From: Brugia malayi
Taxonomy: Eukaryota; Nematoda; Chromadorea; Rhabditida; Onchocercidae
Assembly (NCBI RefSeq): GCF_000002995.4
Contig: NW_025062292.1
Span: 1 to 64,000 of the forward strand
Direction of reading: 5' to 3'
DNA: 64,000 bases
Made by a program: the position numbers and the translations under genes. The notes beneath the pieces were generated by a model. That model was not told the origin of the DNA and ran no database searches. It worked only from the letters and a program-made list of their open reading frames with translations. Shown here one piece after another: positions 1 through 13,490 of this stretch; the first letter of the stretch is position 1, and each line of letters opens with the position of its first letter.

Positions 1-3000
1 ATCGTATGAAGTTAAATTAATTCAAAATGTCTTCTAGTGATATTGTATATTGGTAGAGAAATGGTATGTGTAGATGAATTTATCAAAATATCTTTTAGTG
101 ATATTTTATATCTGGAGAGAAATGGTACGAGTTAATGAATTAATCAAAATGGTATCTAGTGATATTGTTATATCTGTAGAGAAATGGTATGAGTTAATGA
201 ATTAATCAAAATGTCTTCTAGTGATATTGTTATATCGGAGAGAAATGGTACGAGTTAATGAATTAATCAAATGTCTTCTAGTGATATTGTTTAATCTGTA
301 GAGAAATGGCATGAGTTATATTAATCAAAATGTCTTCTAGTGATATTGTTTATCTGTAGAGAAATGGTATGAGTAATGAATTAATCAAAATGTCTTCTAG
401 TGATATTGTATAATCTGTAGAGAAATGGTATGAGTTATGAATTAATCAAAATGTCTTCTAGTGATTATTGTTATCTGTAGAGAAATGGTACGAGTTAATG
501 AATTAATCAAAATGTCTACTAGTGATATTGTTTATCTGGAGAGAAATGGTACGAGTTAATGAATTAATCAAAATGTCTTCTAGTGATATTGTTTATCTGT
601 AGAGAAATGACACGAGTTAATGAAATTAATCAATATGTCTTCTAGTGATATTGTTATCTGTAGAGAAAATGGTATGAGTTAATGAATTAATCAAGTCTTC
701 TAGTGATATTGTTATATCTGTAGAGAAATGGTATGAGTTAATGAATTAATCAAAATGCCTTCTAGTGATATTATATATCTGTAGAGAAATGGTATGAGGT
801 TAATGAATTAATCAAAATGTCTTCTAGTGATATTTTATAATCTGTAGAGAAATGTATGAGTTAATGAATTAATCAAAATGTCTCTAAGTGATATTGTTAT
901 ATCTGTAGAGAAATGTATGAGTTAATGAATTAAAAATGTCTTCTAGTGATATTGTTAATATCTGTAGAGAAATGGTATGAGTAAATGAATTTATCAAAAT
1001 TATCTTTTAGTGATATTTTATATCTGGAGAGAAATGGTACGAGTTAATGAATTAATCAAATATCTTCTAGTGATATTGTTATATCTGTAGAGAAATGATG
1101 TGAGTCAATGAATTAATCAAAATGTCTTCTAGTGATATGTTATCTGTAGAGAAATGGTAACGAGTTAATGAATTAATCAAAATGTCTTCTAGTGATATGT
1201 TATATCTGTAGGAGAAATGGTATGAGTTAATGAATTATCAAAATGTCTTCTAGTGATATTTTATATGAGAGAAATGGTATGAGTTAATGAATTAATCAAA
1301 ATGTCTTCTAGTGATATAGTTATATCTGTAGAGAAATGTATGAGTTAATGAATTAATCAAAATCTTCTAGTGATATGTTTATCTGTAGAGAAATGGTATG
1401 AGTTATGAATTAATCAAAATGTCTTCTAGTGATATTGTTATCTGTAGAGAAATGGTATGAGTTAATGAATTAATCAAATGTCTTCTAGTGATATGTTATC
1501 TGTAGAGAAATGATATGAGTTAATGAATTAATCAAAATGTCTTCTAGTGATATTGTTATATCTGTAGAGAAATGTACGAGTTAATGAATTAATCAAAATG
1601 TCTACTAGTGATATTGTTATATCTGTAGAGAAATGATATGAGTTAATGAATTAATCAAAATGTCTTCTAGTGATATTTGTTATATCTGTAGAGAAATGGT
1701 ATGGAGTTAATGAATTAATCAAAAATATCTTCTAGTTATATTGTTATATCTGTAGAGAAATGGTATGAGTTAATGAATTAATCAAAATGTCTTCTAGTGA
1801 TATTTTTATATCTGTAGAGAAATGGTATGAGTAATGAATAATCAAAATGTCTTCTAGTGATATTGTTATATCTGTGGAGAAATGGTATGAGTTAATGAAT
1901 TAAAAATGTCTTCTAGTGATCTGTTATATCTGTAGAGAAATGGTATGAGTTAATGAATTAATCAAAATATCTTCTAGTGATATTTGTTATTCTGTAGAGA
2001 AATGGTATGAGTTAATGAATTAATCAAAATGTCTTCTAGTGATATTTTTATTCTGTAGAGAAATGTATGAGTTAATGAATTATCAAAATGTCTTCTAGTG
2101 ATATTGTTATATCTGTAGAGAAATGGTATGAGTTAATGAATTAAAAATGTCTTCTAGTGATATTGTTATATTTGTAGAGAAATGGTATGAGTTAGATGAA
2201 TTTATCAAAATATCTTTTAGTGATATTTTATATCTGGAGAGAAATGGTGAGTTAATGAATTAATCAAAATGTCTTCTAGTGATATTTTATATCTGTAGAG
2301 AAATGGTATGAGTTAATGAATTAATCAAAAATGCTCTAGTGATATTGTTATATCTGTAGAGAAATGTACCGAGTTAATGAATTAATCAAAATGTCTTCTA
2401 GTGATATTGTTATATCTGTAGAGAAATGGTATGAGTTAATGAATTAATCAAAATGTCTTCTAGTGATATTGTTTATCTGTAGAGAAATGACACGAGTTAA
2501 TGAATAATCAAAATGTCTTCTAGTGATATTGTTATATCTGTAGAGAAATGTATGAGTTAATGAATTAATCAAAATGTCTTCTAGTGATATATATATCTGT
2601 AGAGAAATGGTATGAGTTAATGAATAATCAAAATGTCTTCTAGTGATATTGTTATCTGTAGAGAAATGTACGAGTTAATGAATTAATCAAAATGTCTTCT
2701 AGTGATATTGTTTATCTGTAGAGAAATGACACGAGTTAATGAATTAATCAAAATGTCTTCTAGTGATATTGTTTATCTGTAGAGAAATGACACGAGTTAA
2801 TGAATTAATCAAAATGTCTTCTAGTGATATTGTTATATCTGTAGAGAAATGGTATGAGTTAATGAATTAATCAACTTCTAGTGATATTGTTATATCTGGA
2901 GAGAAATGGTACGAGTTAATGAATTAATCAAAATGTCTACTAGTGATATTTTTATATCTGTAGAGAAATGGTATGAGTTAATGAATAAACAAAATGCTTC

Positions 3001-6000
3001 TAGTGATATTGTTATATCTGTAGAGAAATGGTATGAGTTAATGAATTAAAAATGTCTTCTAGTGATATTGTTATATTGGAGAAGAAATGGTATGAGTAAA
3101 TGAATTAATCAAAATGTCTTTAGTGATATTTTATATCTGGAGAGAAATGGTACGAGTTAATGAATTATCAAAATGTCTTCTAGTGATATTATTATATATC
3201 TGCAGAGAAATGATATGAGTTAATGAATTAATCAAAATGTCTACTAGTGATATTGTTTATCTGTAGAGAAATGACACGAGTTAATGAATTAATCAAAATG
3301 TCTTTTTAGTGATACTGTTATATCTGTAGAGAAATGGTATGAGTTAATGAATTAATCGAAATGTCTTCTAGTGATATTATTATATCTGGAGAGAAATGGT
3401 ACGAGTTAATGAATTAATCAAAATGTCTTCTAGTGATATTGTTATATCTGTAGAGAAATGGTATGAGTTAATGAATTAATCAAATGTCTTCTAGTGATAT
3501 TGCTATATCTGTAGAGAAATGGTACGAGTTAATGAATTAATCAAAATGTCTTCTGATATTGTTTATCTGTAGAGAAATGACACGAGTTAATGAATAAATC
3601 AAAATGTCTTCTAGTGATATTGTTATATCTGTAGAGAAATGACACGAGTTAATGAATTAATCAAAATGTCTGCTAGTTATATTGTCTATCTGGAGAGAAA
3701 TGGTACGAGATAATGAATTAATCAAAATGTCTACTAGTGATATTGTTATATCCGTAGAGAAATGATATGAGTTAATGAATTAATCAAAAATGTCTTCTAG
3801 TGATATTGTTATATCTGTAGAGAAATGGTATGAGTTAATGAATTAATCAAATATCTTCTAGTGATATTGTTATATCTGTAGAGAAATGTATGAGTTAATG
3901 AATTAATCAAAATGTCTTCTAGTGATATTTTATATCTGTAGAGAAATGGTATGAGTTAATGAATTAACAAAATGTCTTCTAGTGATATTGTTATATCTGT
4001 AGAGAAATGGTATGAGTTAATGAATTAAAATGTCTTCTAGTGATATGTTATATCTGGTAGAGAAATGGTATGAGTTAATGAATTAATCAAAATATCTTCT
4101 AGTGATATTGTTATATCTGTATGAGAGAAATGGTATGAGTTAATGAATTAAAAATGTCTTCTAGTGATATTGTTAATATCTGGTAGAGAAATGGTATGAG
4201 TTAATGAATTAATCAAAATATCTTCTAGTGATATTGTTTATATCTGGAGAGAAATGGTACGAGTTAATGAATTAATCAAATGTCTTTTAGTGATACTGTT
4301 ATATCTGTAGAGAAATGGTATGAGTTAATGAATTAATCGAAATGTCTTCTAGTGATATTATTATATCTGTAGAGAAATGGTACGAGTTAATGAATTAATC
4401 AAAATGTCTACTAGTGATATTGTTTATCTGTAGAGAGAAATGACACGAGTTAATGAATTAATCAAAATGTCTTCTAGTGATATTGTTTATCTGTAGAGAA
4501 ATGGTATGAAGTTAATGAATTAATCAAAATGTCTTCTAGTGATATTGTTATATCTGTAGAAGAAATGGTATGAGTTAATGAATTATCAAAATGTCCTTCT
4601 AGTGATATTGTTATATCTGTAGAGAAAATGGTATGAGTTAATGAATTAATCAAAATGTCTTCTAGATATTTTATATCTGTAGAGAAATGGTATGAGTTAA
4701 TGAATTAATCAAAATGTCTTCTAGTGATATTGTTTATCTGTAGAGAAATGACACGAGTTAATGAATTAATCAAAATGTCTTCTAGTGATACTGCTATATC
4801 TGTAGGGAAATGGTATGATGAGTTAATGAATTAATCAAAATGTCTTCTAGTGATATTGTATATCTGTAGAGAAATGGTATGAGTTAATGAATTAATCAAA
4901 ATGTCTTCTAGTGATATTTTTATATCTGTAGAGAAATGGTATGAGTTAATGAATTAATCAAAATGTCTTCTAGTGATATTTGTTATATCTGTAGAGAAAT
5001 GTATGAGTTTAATGAATTAAAAATGTCTTCTAGTGATATTGTTTATCTGTAGAGAAATGGTATGAGTTAATGAATTAAATGTCTTCTAGTGATATTGTTA
5101 TATTGTAGAGAAATGGTATGAGTTAATGAATTTATCAAAATATCTTCTAGTGATATTGTTATATCTGCAGAGAAATGTATGAGTTAATGAATTAATCAAA
5201 ATGTCTTCTAGTGATATTTATATTCTGTAGAGAAATGATATGAGTTAATGAATTAATCAAAATGTCTTCTAGTGATATTGTTTATCTGTAGAGAAATGAT
5301 ATGAGTTAATGAATTAATCAAATGTCTTCTAGTGATATTGTTATATCTGTAGAGAAAATGGTATGAGTTAATGAATTAATCGAAATGCCTTCTAGTGATA
5401 TTTTATATCTGTAGAGAAATGGTACGAGTTAATGAATTAATCAAAATGTCTTCTAGTGATATTGTTTATATCTGTAGAGAAATGATACGAGTTAATGAAT
5501 TAATCAAAATGTCTTCTAGTGATATTGTTTATCTGTAGAGAAATGATATGAGTTAATGAATTATCAAAATGTCTTCTAGTGATATGTTATATCTGTAGAG
5601 AAATGGTACGAGTTAATGAAATAATCAAAATGTCTTCTAGTGATACTGCTATATCTGAAGAGAAATGACACGAGTTAATGAATTAATCAAAATGTCATCT
5701 AGTGATATTGTTTATCTGTAGAGAAATGACACGAGTTAATGAATTAATCAAAATGTCTTCTAGTGATATGTTTTATCTGTAGAGAAATGACACGAGTTAA
5801 TGAATTAATCAAAATGTCTTCTAGTGATACTGCTATATCTGAAGAGAAATGACACGAGTTAATGAATTAATCAAAATGTCTTCTAGTGATATTGTTTATC
5901 TGTAGAGAAATGACACGAGTTTATGAATTAATCAAAATATCTTCAAGTGATATTGTTATATGTGTAGAAAAATGGTATGAGTTAATGAATTAATCAAAAT

Positions 6001-8849
6001 ATCTTCTAGTGATATTGTTATATCTGTAGAGAAATGGTACGAGTTAATGAATTAATCAAAATGTCTACTAGTGATATTGTTTATCTGTAGAGAAATGACA
6101 CGAGTTTATGAATTAATCAAAATGTCTTCTAGTGATATTGTTTATCTGTAGAGAAATGATATGAGCTAATGAATTAAAAATGTCTTCTGGTCATCTTGTA
6201 ATATTGGTAGACAAATGGTATGAGTTAATGAATTAATCAATATATCTTTAAGTGATATTGTTATATCTGCAGAGAAATGGTATGAGATAATGGATTAATC
6301 AAAATATCATCTAGTTATATTGTTATATCTGTTGAGAAATGGTATGAGTTAATGAATTAATCAAAATGTCTACTAGTGATATTGTTTATCTGTAGAGAAA
6401 TGACACGAGTTAATGAATTAATCAAAATGTCTTCTAGTGATACTGTTATATCTGTAGAGAAATGGTACGAGTCAATGAATTAATCGAAATGTCTTCTAGT
6501 GATATTTTTATATCTATAGAGAAATGGTATGAGTTAATGAATTATACAAAATGCCTTCTAATGATATTGTTGCATCTGTGGAGGAATGATATGAGTTAAT
6601 GAATTAAATATGTCTTCTGATGATCTTGTAATATTGGTAGAGAAATGGTATGTGTAGATGAATTTATCTGTAGAGAAATGACACGAGTTAATGAAATAAT
6701 CAAAATGTCTTCTAGTGATACTGCCATATCTGAAGAGAAATGACACGAGTTAATGAATTAATCAAAATGTCTACTAGTGATATTGTTTATCTGTAGAGAA
6801 ATGACACGAGTTTATGAATTAATCAAAATGTCTTCAAGTGATATTGTTTGTCTGTAGAGAAATGACACGAGTTAATGAATTAATCAAAATGTCTTCTAGT
6901 GATACTGCTATATCTGTAGGGAAATGACACGAGTTAATGAATTAATCAAAATGTCTTCTAGTGATACTGCTATATCTGTAGAGAAATGGTATGAGTTAAT
7001 GAATTAATCGAAATGCCTTCTAGTGATATTATTATATCTGGAGAGAAATGGTACGAGTTAATGAATTAATCAAAATGTCTACTAGTGATATTGTTTATCT
7101 GTAGAGAAATGACACGAGTTTATGAATTAATCAAAATGTCTACTAGTGATATTGTTTATCTGTAGAGAAATGACACGAGTTAATGAATTAATCAAAATGT
7201 CTTCTAGTGATACTGCTATATCTGTAGAGAAATGACACGAGTTAATGAATTAATCAAAATGTCTTCTAGTGATATTGTTATATCTGGAGAGAAATGGTAC
7301 GAGTTAATGAATTAATCAAAATGTCTTCTAGTGATATTGTTTATCTGTAGAGAAATGACACGACTTTATGAATTAATCGAAATGTCTTCTAGTGATATTT
7401 TTATATCTATAGAGAAATGGTATGAGTTAATGAATTAAAAATGTCTTCTGATGATCTTGTAATATTGGTAGAGAAATGGTATGAGTTAATGAATTAATCA
7501 ATATATCTTTAAGTGATATTGTTATATCTGCAGAGAAATGGTATGAGTTAATGAATTAATCAAAATGTCTTCTAGTGATATTGTTATATCTGTAGAGAAA
7601 TGGTATGAGTTAATGAATTAATCAAAATGTCTACTAGTGATATTGTTTATCTGTAGAGAAATGACACGAGTTAATGAATTAATCAAAATGTCTTCTAGTG
7701 ATATTGTTATATCTGTAGAGAAATGTATGAGTTAATGAATTAATCAAAATGTCTTCTAGTGATATTGTTATATCTGTAGAGAAATGTATGAGTTAATGAA
7801 TTAATCAAAATGTCTTCTAGTGATATTGTTATATCTGTAGAGAAATGGTATGAGTTAATGAATTAATCAAAATGTCTACTAGTGATATTGTTATATCTGT
7901 AGAGAAATGATACGAGTTAATGAATTAATCAAAATGTCTTCTAGTGATACTGTTATATCTGTAGAGAAATGGTACGAGTCAATGAATTAATCGAAATGTC
8001 TTCTAGTGATATTTTTATATCTATAGAGAAATGGTATGAGTTAATGAATTATACAAAATGCCTTCTAATGATATTGTTGCATCTGTGGAGAAATGGTATG
8101 AGTTAATGAATTAAAAATGTCTTCTGATGATCTTGTAATATTGGTAGAGAAATGGTATGTGTAGATGAATTTATCAAAATATCTTTTAGTGATATTTTTA
8201 TATCTGGAGAGAAATGGTACGAGTTAATGAATTAATCAAAACATCTTCGAGTGATAATTTTATATCTGCAGAGAAATGATGTGAGTTAATGAATTAATCA
8301 AAATGTCTACTAGTGATATTGTTTATCTGTAGAGAAATGACACGAGTTAATGAATTAATCAAAATGTCTTCTAGTGATACTGTTATATCTGTAGAGAAAT
8401 GGTATGAGTTAATGAATTAATCGAAATGTCTTCTAGTGATATTATTATATCTGTAGAGAAATGGTACGAGTTAATGAATTAATCAAAATGTCTTCTAGTG
8501 ATATTGTTATATCTGTAGAGAAATGATACTGAGTTAATGAATTAATCAAAATGTCTTCTAGTGATATTGTTATATCTGTAGAGAAATGATATGAGTTAAT
8601 GAATTAATCAAAATGTCTTCTAGTGATATTGTTATATCTGTAGAGAAATGGTATGAGTTAATGAATTAATCAAAATGTCTTCTAGTGATATTGTTATATC
8701 TGTAGAGAAATGATGTGAGTTAATGAATTAATCAAAATGTCATCTAGCGATATTGTTATATCTGTAGAGAAATGATGTGAGTTAATGAAGTAATCAAAAT
8801 GCCTTCTAGTGATATTGTTATATCTGTAGAGAAATTGTATGAGTTAATG

Positions 8850-10380
8850 AATTAATCAAAATGTCATCTAGCGATATTGTTATATCTGTAGAGAAATGAT
8901 GTGAGTTAATGAATTAATCAAAATGTCATCTAGCGATATTGTTATATCTGTAGAGAAATGATGTGAGTTAATGAATTAATCAAAATGTCATCTAGCGATA
9001 TTGTTATATCTGTAGAGAAATGATGTGAGTTAATGAATTAATCAAAATGTCATCTAGCGATATTGTTATATCTGTAGAGAAATGATGTGAGTTAATGAAT
9101 TAATCAAAATGTCATCTAGCGATATTGTTATATCTGTAGAGAAATGATGTGAGTTAATGAATTAATCAAAATGTCATCTAGCGATATTGTTATATCTGTA
9201 GAGAAATGATGTGAGTTAATGAATTAATCAAAATGTCATCTAGCGATATTGTTATATCTGTAGAGAAATGATGTGAGTTAATGAATTAATCAAAATGTCA
9301 TCTAGCGATATTGTTATATCTGTAGAGAAATGATGTGAGTTAATGAATTAATCAAAATGTCATCTAGCGATATTGTTATATCTGTAGAGAAATGATGTGA
9401 GTTAATGAATTAATCAAAATGTCATCTAGCGATATTGTTATATCTGTAGAGAAATGATGTGAGTTAATGAATTAATCAAAATGTCATCTAGCGATATTGT
9501 TATATCTGTAGAGAAATGATGTGAGTTAATGAATTAATCAAAATGTCATCTAGCGATATTGTTATATCTGTAGAGAAATGATGTGAGTTAATGAATTAAT
9601 CAAAATGTCATCTAGCGATATTGTTATATCTGTAGAGAAATGATGTGAGTTAATGAATTAATCAAAATGTCATCTAGCGATATTGTTATATCTGTAGAGA
9701 AATGATGTGAGTTAATGAATTAATCAAAATGTCATCTAGCGATATTGTTATATCTGTAGAGAAATGATGTGAGTTAATGAATTAATCAAAATGTCATCTA
9801 GCGATATTGTTATATCTGTAGAGAAATGATGTGAGTTAATGAATTAATCAAAATGTCATCTAGCGATATTGTTATATCTGTAGAGAAATGATGTGAGTTA
9901 ATGAATTAATCAAAATGTCATCTAGCGATATTGTTATATCTGTAGAGAAATGATGTGAGTTAATGAATTAATCAAAATGTCATCTAGCGATATTGTTATA
10001 TCTGTAGAGAAATGATGTGAGTTAATGAATTAATCAAAATGTCATCTAGCGATATTGTTATATCTGTAGAGAAATGATGTGAGTTAATGAATTAATCAAA
10101 ATGTCATCTAGCGATATTGTTATATCTGTAGAGAAATGATGTGAGTTAATGAAGTAATCAAAATGTCATCTAGCGATATTGTTATATCTGTAGAGAAATG
10201 ATGTGAGTTAATGAATTAATCAAAATGTCATCTAGCGATATTGTTATATCTGTAGAGAAATGATGTGAGTTAATGAATTAATCAAAATGTCATCTAGCGA
10301 TATTGTTATATCTGTAGAGAAATGATGTGAGTTAATGAATTAATCAAAATGTCATCTAGCGATATTGTTATATCTGTAGA
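8850..10380 (+). repeat. Homogenised satellite sub-block, exact 62-bp period
   Basis: About 24 consecutive monomers are identical or nearly so. They share the diagnostic variant ATGTCATCTAGCGATATTGT followed by GAAATGATGTGAG. The period is exactly 62 bp; one of the few differences is GAAGTAATC for GAATTAATC near 10151. The absence of indels contrasts sharply with the left part of the array. This implies recent local amplification of one monomer variant, or different assembly quality in the two parts. Confidence 0.93.
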
Positions 10381-10728
10381 GAGATGATGCAAGTTAATGT
10401 ATTAATCAAAATGTCATCTGGCGATATCTGTAGAGAAATGATGTGAGTTAATGAATTAATCAAAATGTCATCTAGCGATATTGTTATATCTGTAGAGAGA
10501 TGATGCAAGTTAGTGTATTAATCAAAATGTCATCTGGCGATATCTGTAGAGAAATTGTATGAGTTAATGAATTAATCAAAATGTCATCTAGCGATATTGT
10601 TATATCTGTAGAGAGATGATGCAAGTTAGTGTATTAATCAAAATGTCATCTGGCGATATCTGTAGAGAAATGATGTGAGTTAATGAAGTAATCAAAATGT
10701 CATCTAGCGATATTGTTTTATCTGCAGA
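10381..10728 (+). repeat. 116-bp higher-order satellite unit, three copies
   Basis: A short monomer marked by GAGATGATGCAAGTTA and lacking 8 bp (GATATCTG in place of GATATTGTTATATCTG) alternates with a full 62-bp monomer. The short monomer starts at 10381, 10497 and 10613, exactly 116 bp apart (54 + 62). This is a small higher-order repeat at the right end of the array. Beyond it, monomers revert to mixed variants. Confidence 0.9.
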
Positions 10729-11332
10729 GAAATGGTATGAGTTAATGAATTAATCAAAATGTCATCTAGCGATATTGTTATATCTGTAGAGAAATGATGT
10801 GAGTTAATGAATTAATCAAAATGTCATCTAGCGATATTGTTATATCTGTAGAGAAATGATGTGAGTTAATGAATTAATCAAAATGTCATCTAACGATATT
10901 GTTATATCTGTAGAGAAATGATGTGAGTTAACGAAGTAATCAAAATGCCTTCTAGTGATATTGTTATATCTGTAGAGAAATGATGTGAGTTAATGAATTA
11001 ATCAAAATGTCATCTAGCGATATTGTTATATCTGTAGAGAAATGATGTGAGTTAATGAATTAATCAAAATGTCATCTAACGATATTGTTATATCTGTAGA
11101 GAAATGATGTGAGTTAACGAAGTAATCAAAATGCCTTCTAGTGATATTGTTATATCTGTAGAGAAATGATGTGAGTTAACGAAGTAATCAAAATGCCTTC
11201 TAGTGATATTGTTATATCTGTCGAGAAATGATGTGAGTTAAAGATGTAATCAAAATGCCTTCTAGTGATATTGTTATATCTGCAGAGAAATTGTATGAGT
11301 TAATGAATTAATCAAAATGTCATCTAGCGATA

Positions 11333-13319
11333 ATCAAAGCAATATTTAAATGTATTTTAATTTGTTGAATAATCACTAGTGATATAACATAATGTATATT
11401 TTTTAAAGTGATAAAACGCATGTTGTATAATTTTTTGACAAAACATATTGTATATATTTTTTAAGTGATAATCACTGATTAAACATGTTATTTATTTCTT
11501 AAAATAATGATTAATCACTGATAAAAATATTTGTTGAATAATCTGTAGTAAAACAAGAACAATAAATGAAAACTTTACTTCTTTGAGAAATAAAATTTTA
11601 AACGAAGAAATTGTTTTTCCTGATAGGGTGGAGCAGTGTGAGAAAGATGATCACTTTTTGGTATCTTTCAATGTTAATAACAATAATGGGCGATAGTAGG
11701 TAGTAATGATAGTGGTTATAGATAATTGTGGTACAACCATATGAAATGCTGTTGGTGATGTCTCGATTGCTCGGTAGATAGATGAATTGTTCGGTTGAAA
11801 AGGAAGGTAGAAGAAGATGTATTAACGATTTACGGATAGAATTGGATGATGGTATGTATATTGATGAATTTCTTAAGTTGATTTCAAAAATTTTATTCCT
11901 TATAGATTGCCACACCCTTTTCCATTTGTTCAAGTTGATGTTAAAAGTTTCCTCTTACATTGCTTCAAAATTTTTTCATCCTTTCAATCACTCTTAATTT
12001 CTTTACCGACGTAATATTTTCCAATCAAAACATCCTGTAATTCTTTCATGGATTTTTTTTTTAATTCATTTATTAATTCAATTTATTACATTTTAATTAT
12101 AATATTTTTGTTTTGAGAATATATCGTTCAAGATAAATTTATGTCTTTTAATTGATAAAATATTACATTTGGATGATAAAATCAATTTTTTAGCTCATGT
12201 ATAGAATCGTTTTTGTAAAAAAATTTCAATTAAAAAGTCATCCATTCATATCTTTTCCTTTCTTTCATTAATTTTACTTCAATTAATTATTGTTAATAAA
12301 TAGTATTTGTATGTTCTAACAAAAAAAACTTATCAGTAAGATGAACGAAGATTAAAGATATTTGAAACGATTATTGTTATGAATGTTTTCTTAATACTTT
12401 AGTTTTATCAATTCATATAATTGTATTGTTGAACGTCAAAACAATCACGTATTACTTATATAAGTATTTCAATGCATATTTAATAAAAATATTTAACATT
12501 TAATTGATTACAGGATGGGATGTGAAAATGACATTTTAAAAAGAAATAATATATGAAACATATGTATTAACTGATAAACATTTGATAGTTATTTATGACA
12601 CAAATTTAAGAAAATATTAATTCTTAAAGAAAATATATTCTTAAAAAAAAAATTTAAGAAAATATAAATTCTTAAAAAAAATTTTCATTTTGTCAATAAT
12701 TTTTCATTTTATCGATAATTTTTTCATAAGTTGTCTCTTTCCATCAAATCCCGTTATCTTTTTTTCTCTCTCTCTGGTTTATAATGCTGTAAAATGTGTT
12801 TGAAATCTTTGAACTAGCTGATAACACATAACTGGTAACAACTCGTTCTAAGATAAAGATAAACGTATTCTAACCTTAATATATTTAACTTGATTTTTAA
12901 TTGATTTATTTAAGACACAAATTTAAGAAAACATAAATTTTTAAAAGAAAAACAAAATGAAACAAATGCTATTAACAGTTGTTATACTTAATTTGATATT
13001 TAAAAATTATTTAAAAAAAAATCAAATTGAAAAAAAATTTTTTTTTTTTTGAATTTTCGGACATTTTCTATGATTTATTAAATTAATCTTACCATTTCAG
13101 AAAAGCAAGAATTCTCGGGAGGATTCATTGTATTTGTTGTTTGTTTATTATCAAATTTCCAAACAAAAGGTTCAATTATACATTGATGATTTGTATTCTA
13201 AAAAAAAAAAAAGAAATTTTCTTTGATTTATTAAATTCGAAGGATCTTTCGAAACAGAAGATATTAAGCTGAGTTGATGATATCATTTAAAATTTGAAAT
13301 TGAAGAAAAATTTTGAAAA
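11333..13319. other. AT-rich intergenic sequence, no gene seen
   Basis: Highly AT-rich sequence with A and T runs directly right of the satellite. Overlapping ORFs on both strands near 11600-12000 (71 and 111 codons) have no recognisable motif or convincing splice context. The stretch GTAGAAGAAGATGTATTAACG near 11810 is the only part with somewhat coding-like composition. Confidence 0.6.
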
Positions 13320-13490
13320 TTAAATATATTTTAATACTTTGCCAAGATTATTCAGATCCTTCGAAAGAAATGGTATTTCGGTGTTTTTTCTTTTTCTTTC
13401 TTTTAAAATTACAATTCTTAATTTGTAAAGATGTGTGATGAGCTGTACTGTCAACGCTATTGCCACAATGATCACTGCACATGCCAACAT
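13320..13490 (-). CDS. Possible 56-residue small ORF with hydrophobic N-terminus
   Basis: An ATG at 13490 opens 56 codons to a TAA at 13320. The product starts with a hydrophobic stretch (MLACAVIIVAIALTVQLIT), followed by a lysine/arginine-rich middle and a short tail. It could be a small secreted or membrane peptide, or the last exon of a membrane protein. Another frame through the same bases is also open. There is no homology evidence, so this is a weak call. Confidence 0.2.
   Translation of the reverse strand: MLACAVIIVAIALTVQLITHLYKLRIVILKERKRKNTEIPFLSKDLNNLGKVLKYI

Larger units (their letters stand above)
1..11332 (+). repeat. 62-bp tandem satellite array, truncated by window start
   Basis: Roughly 180 head-to-tail monomers of about 62 bp. 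The monomer is built from the pieces GAGTTAATGAATTAATCAAA, ATGTCTTCTAGTGATATTGT and TATATCTGTAGAGAAATGG. It is AT-rich and includes a partly palindromic TTAATGAATTAA core. From 1 to about 8700 the monomers carry many one-base deletions and insertions (GGT/GT, CAAAA/CAAA, TTGTTATA/TTTATA) plus recurring variants such as GACACGAG, GGTACGAG and GGTATGAG. The array ends abruptly near 11332 inside a monomer. It has no lasting reading frame and no spacer structure, so it is neither coding nor CRISPR-like. I do not recognise it as one of the well-known filarial satellites (HhaI, O-150). Confidence 0.97.

Noticed and set aside
6558..6746. 62-codon minus-strand ORF inside the satellite
   Set aside because: It is a chance opening through three satellite monomers with no independent sequence content.
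1..11332. CRISPR-like or protein-coding tandem repeat
   Set aside because: Units abut directly without unique spacers, and no frame stays open. One-base length changes would destroy any repeated protein. It is satellite DNA in an intron-bearing genome.
11598..11997. Pair of opposite-strand ORFs of 111 and 71 codons
   Set aside because: They overlap each other and have no motif. Neither shows splice partners or composition convincingly different from the flanks.
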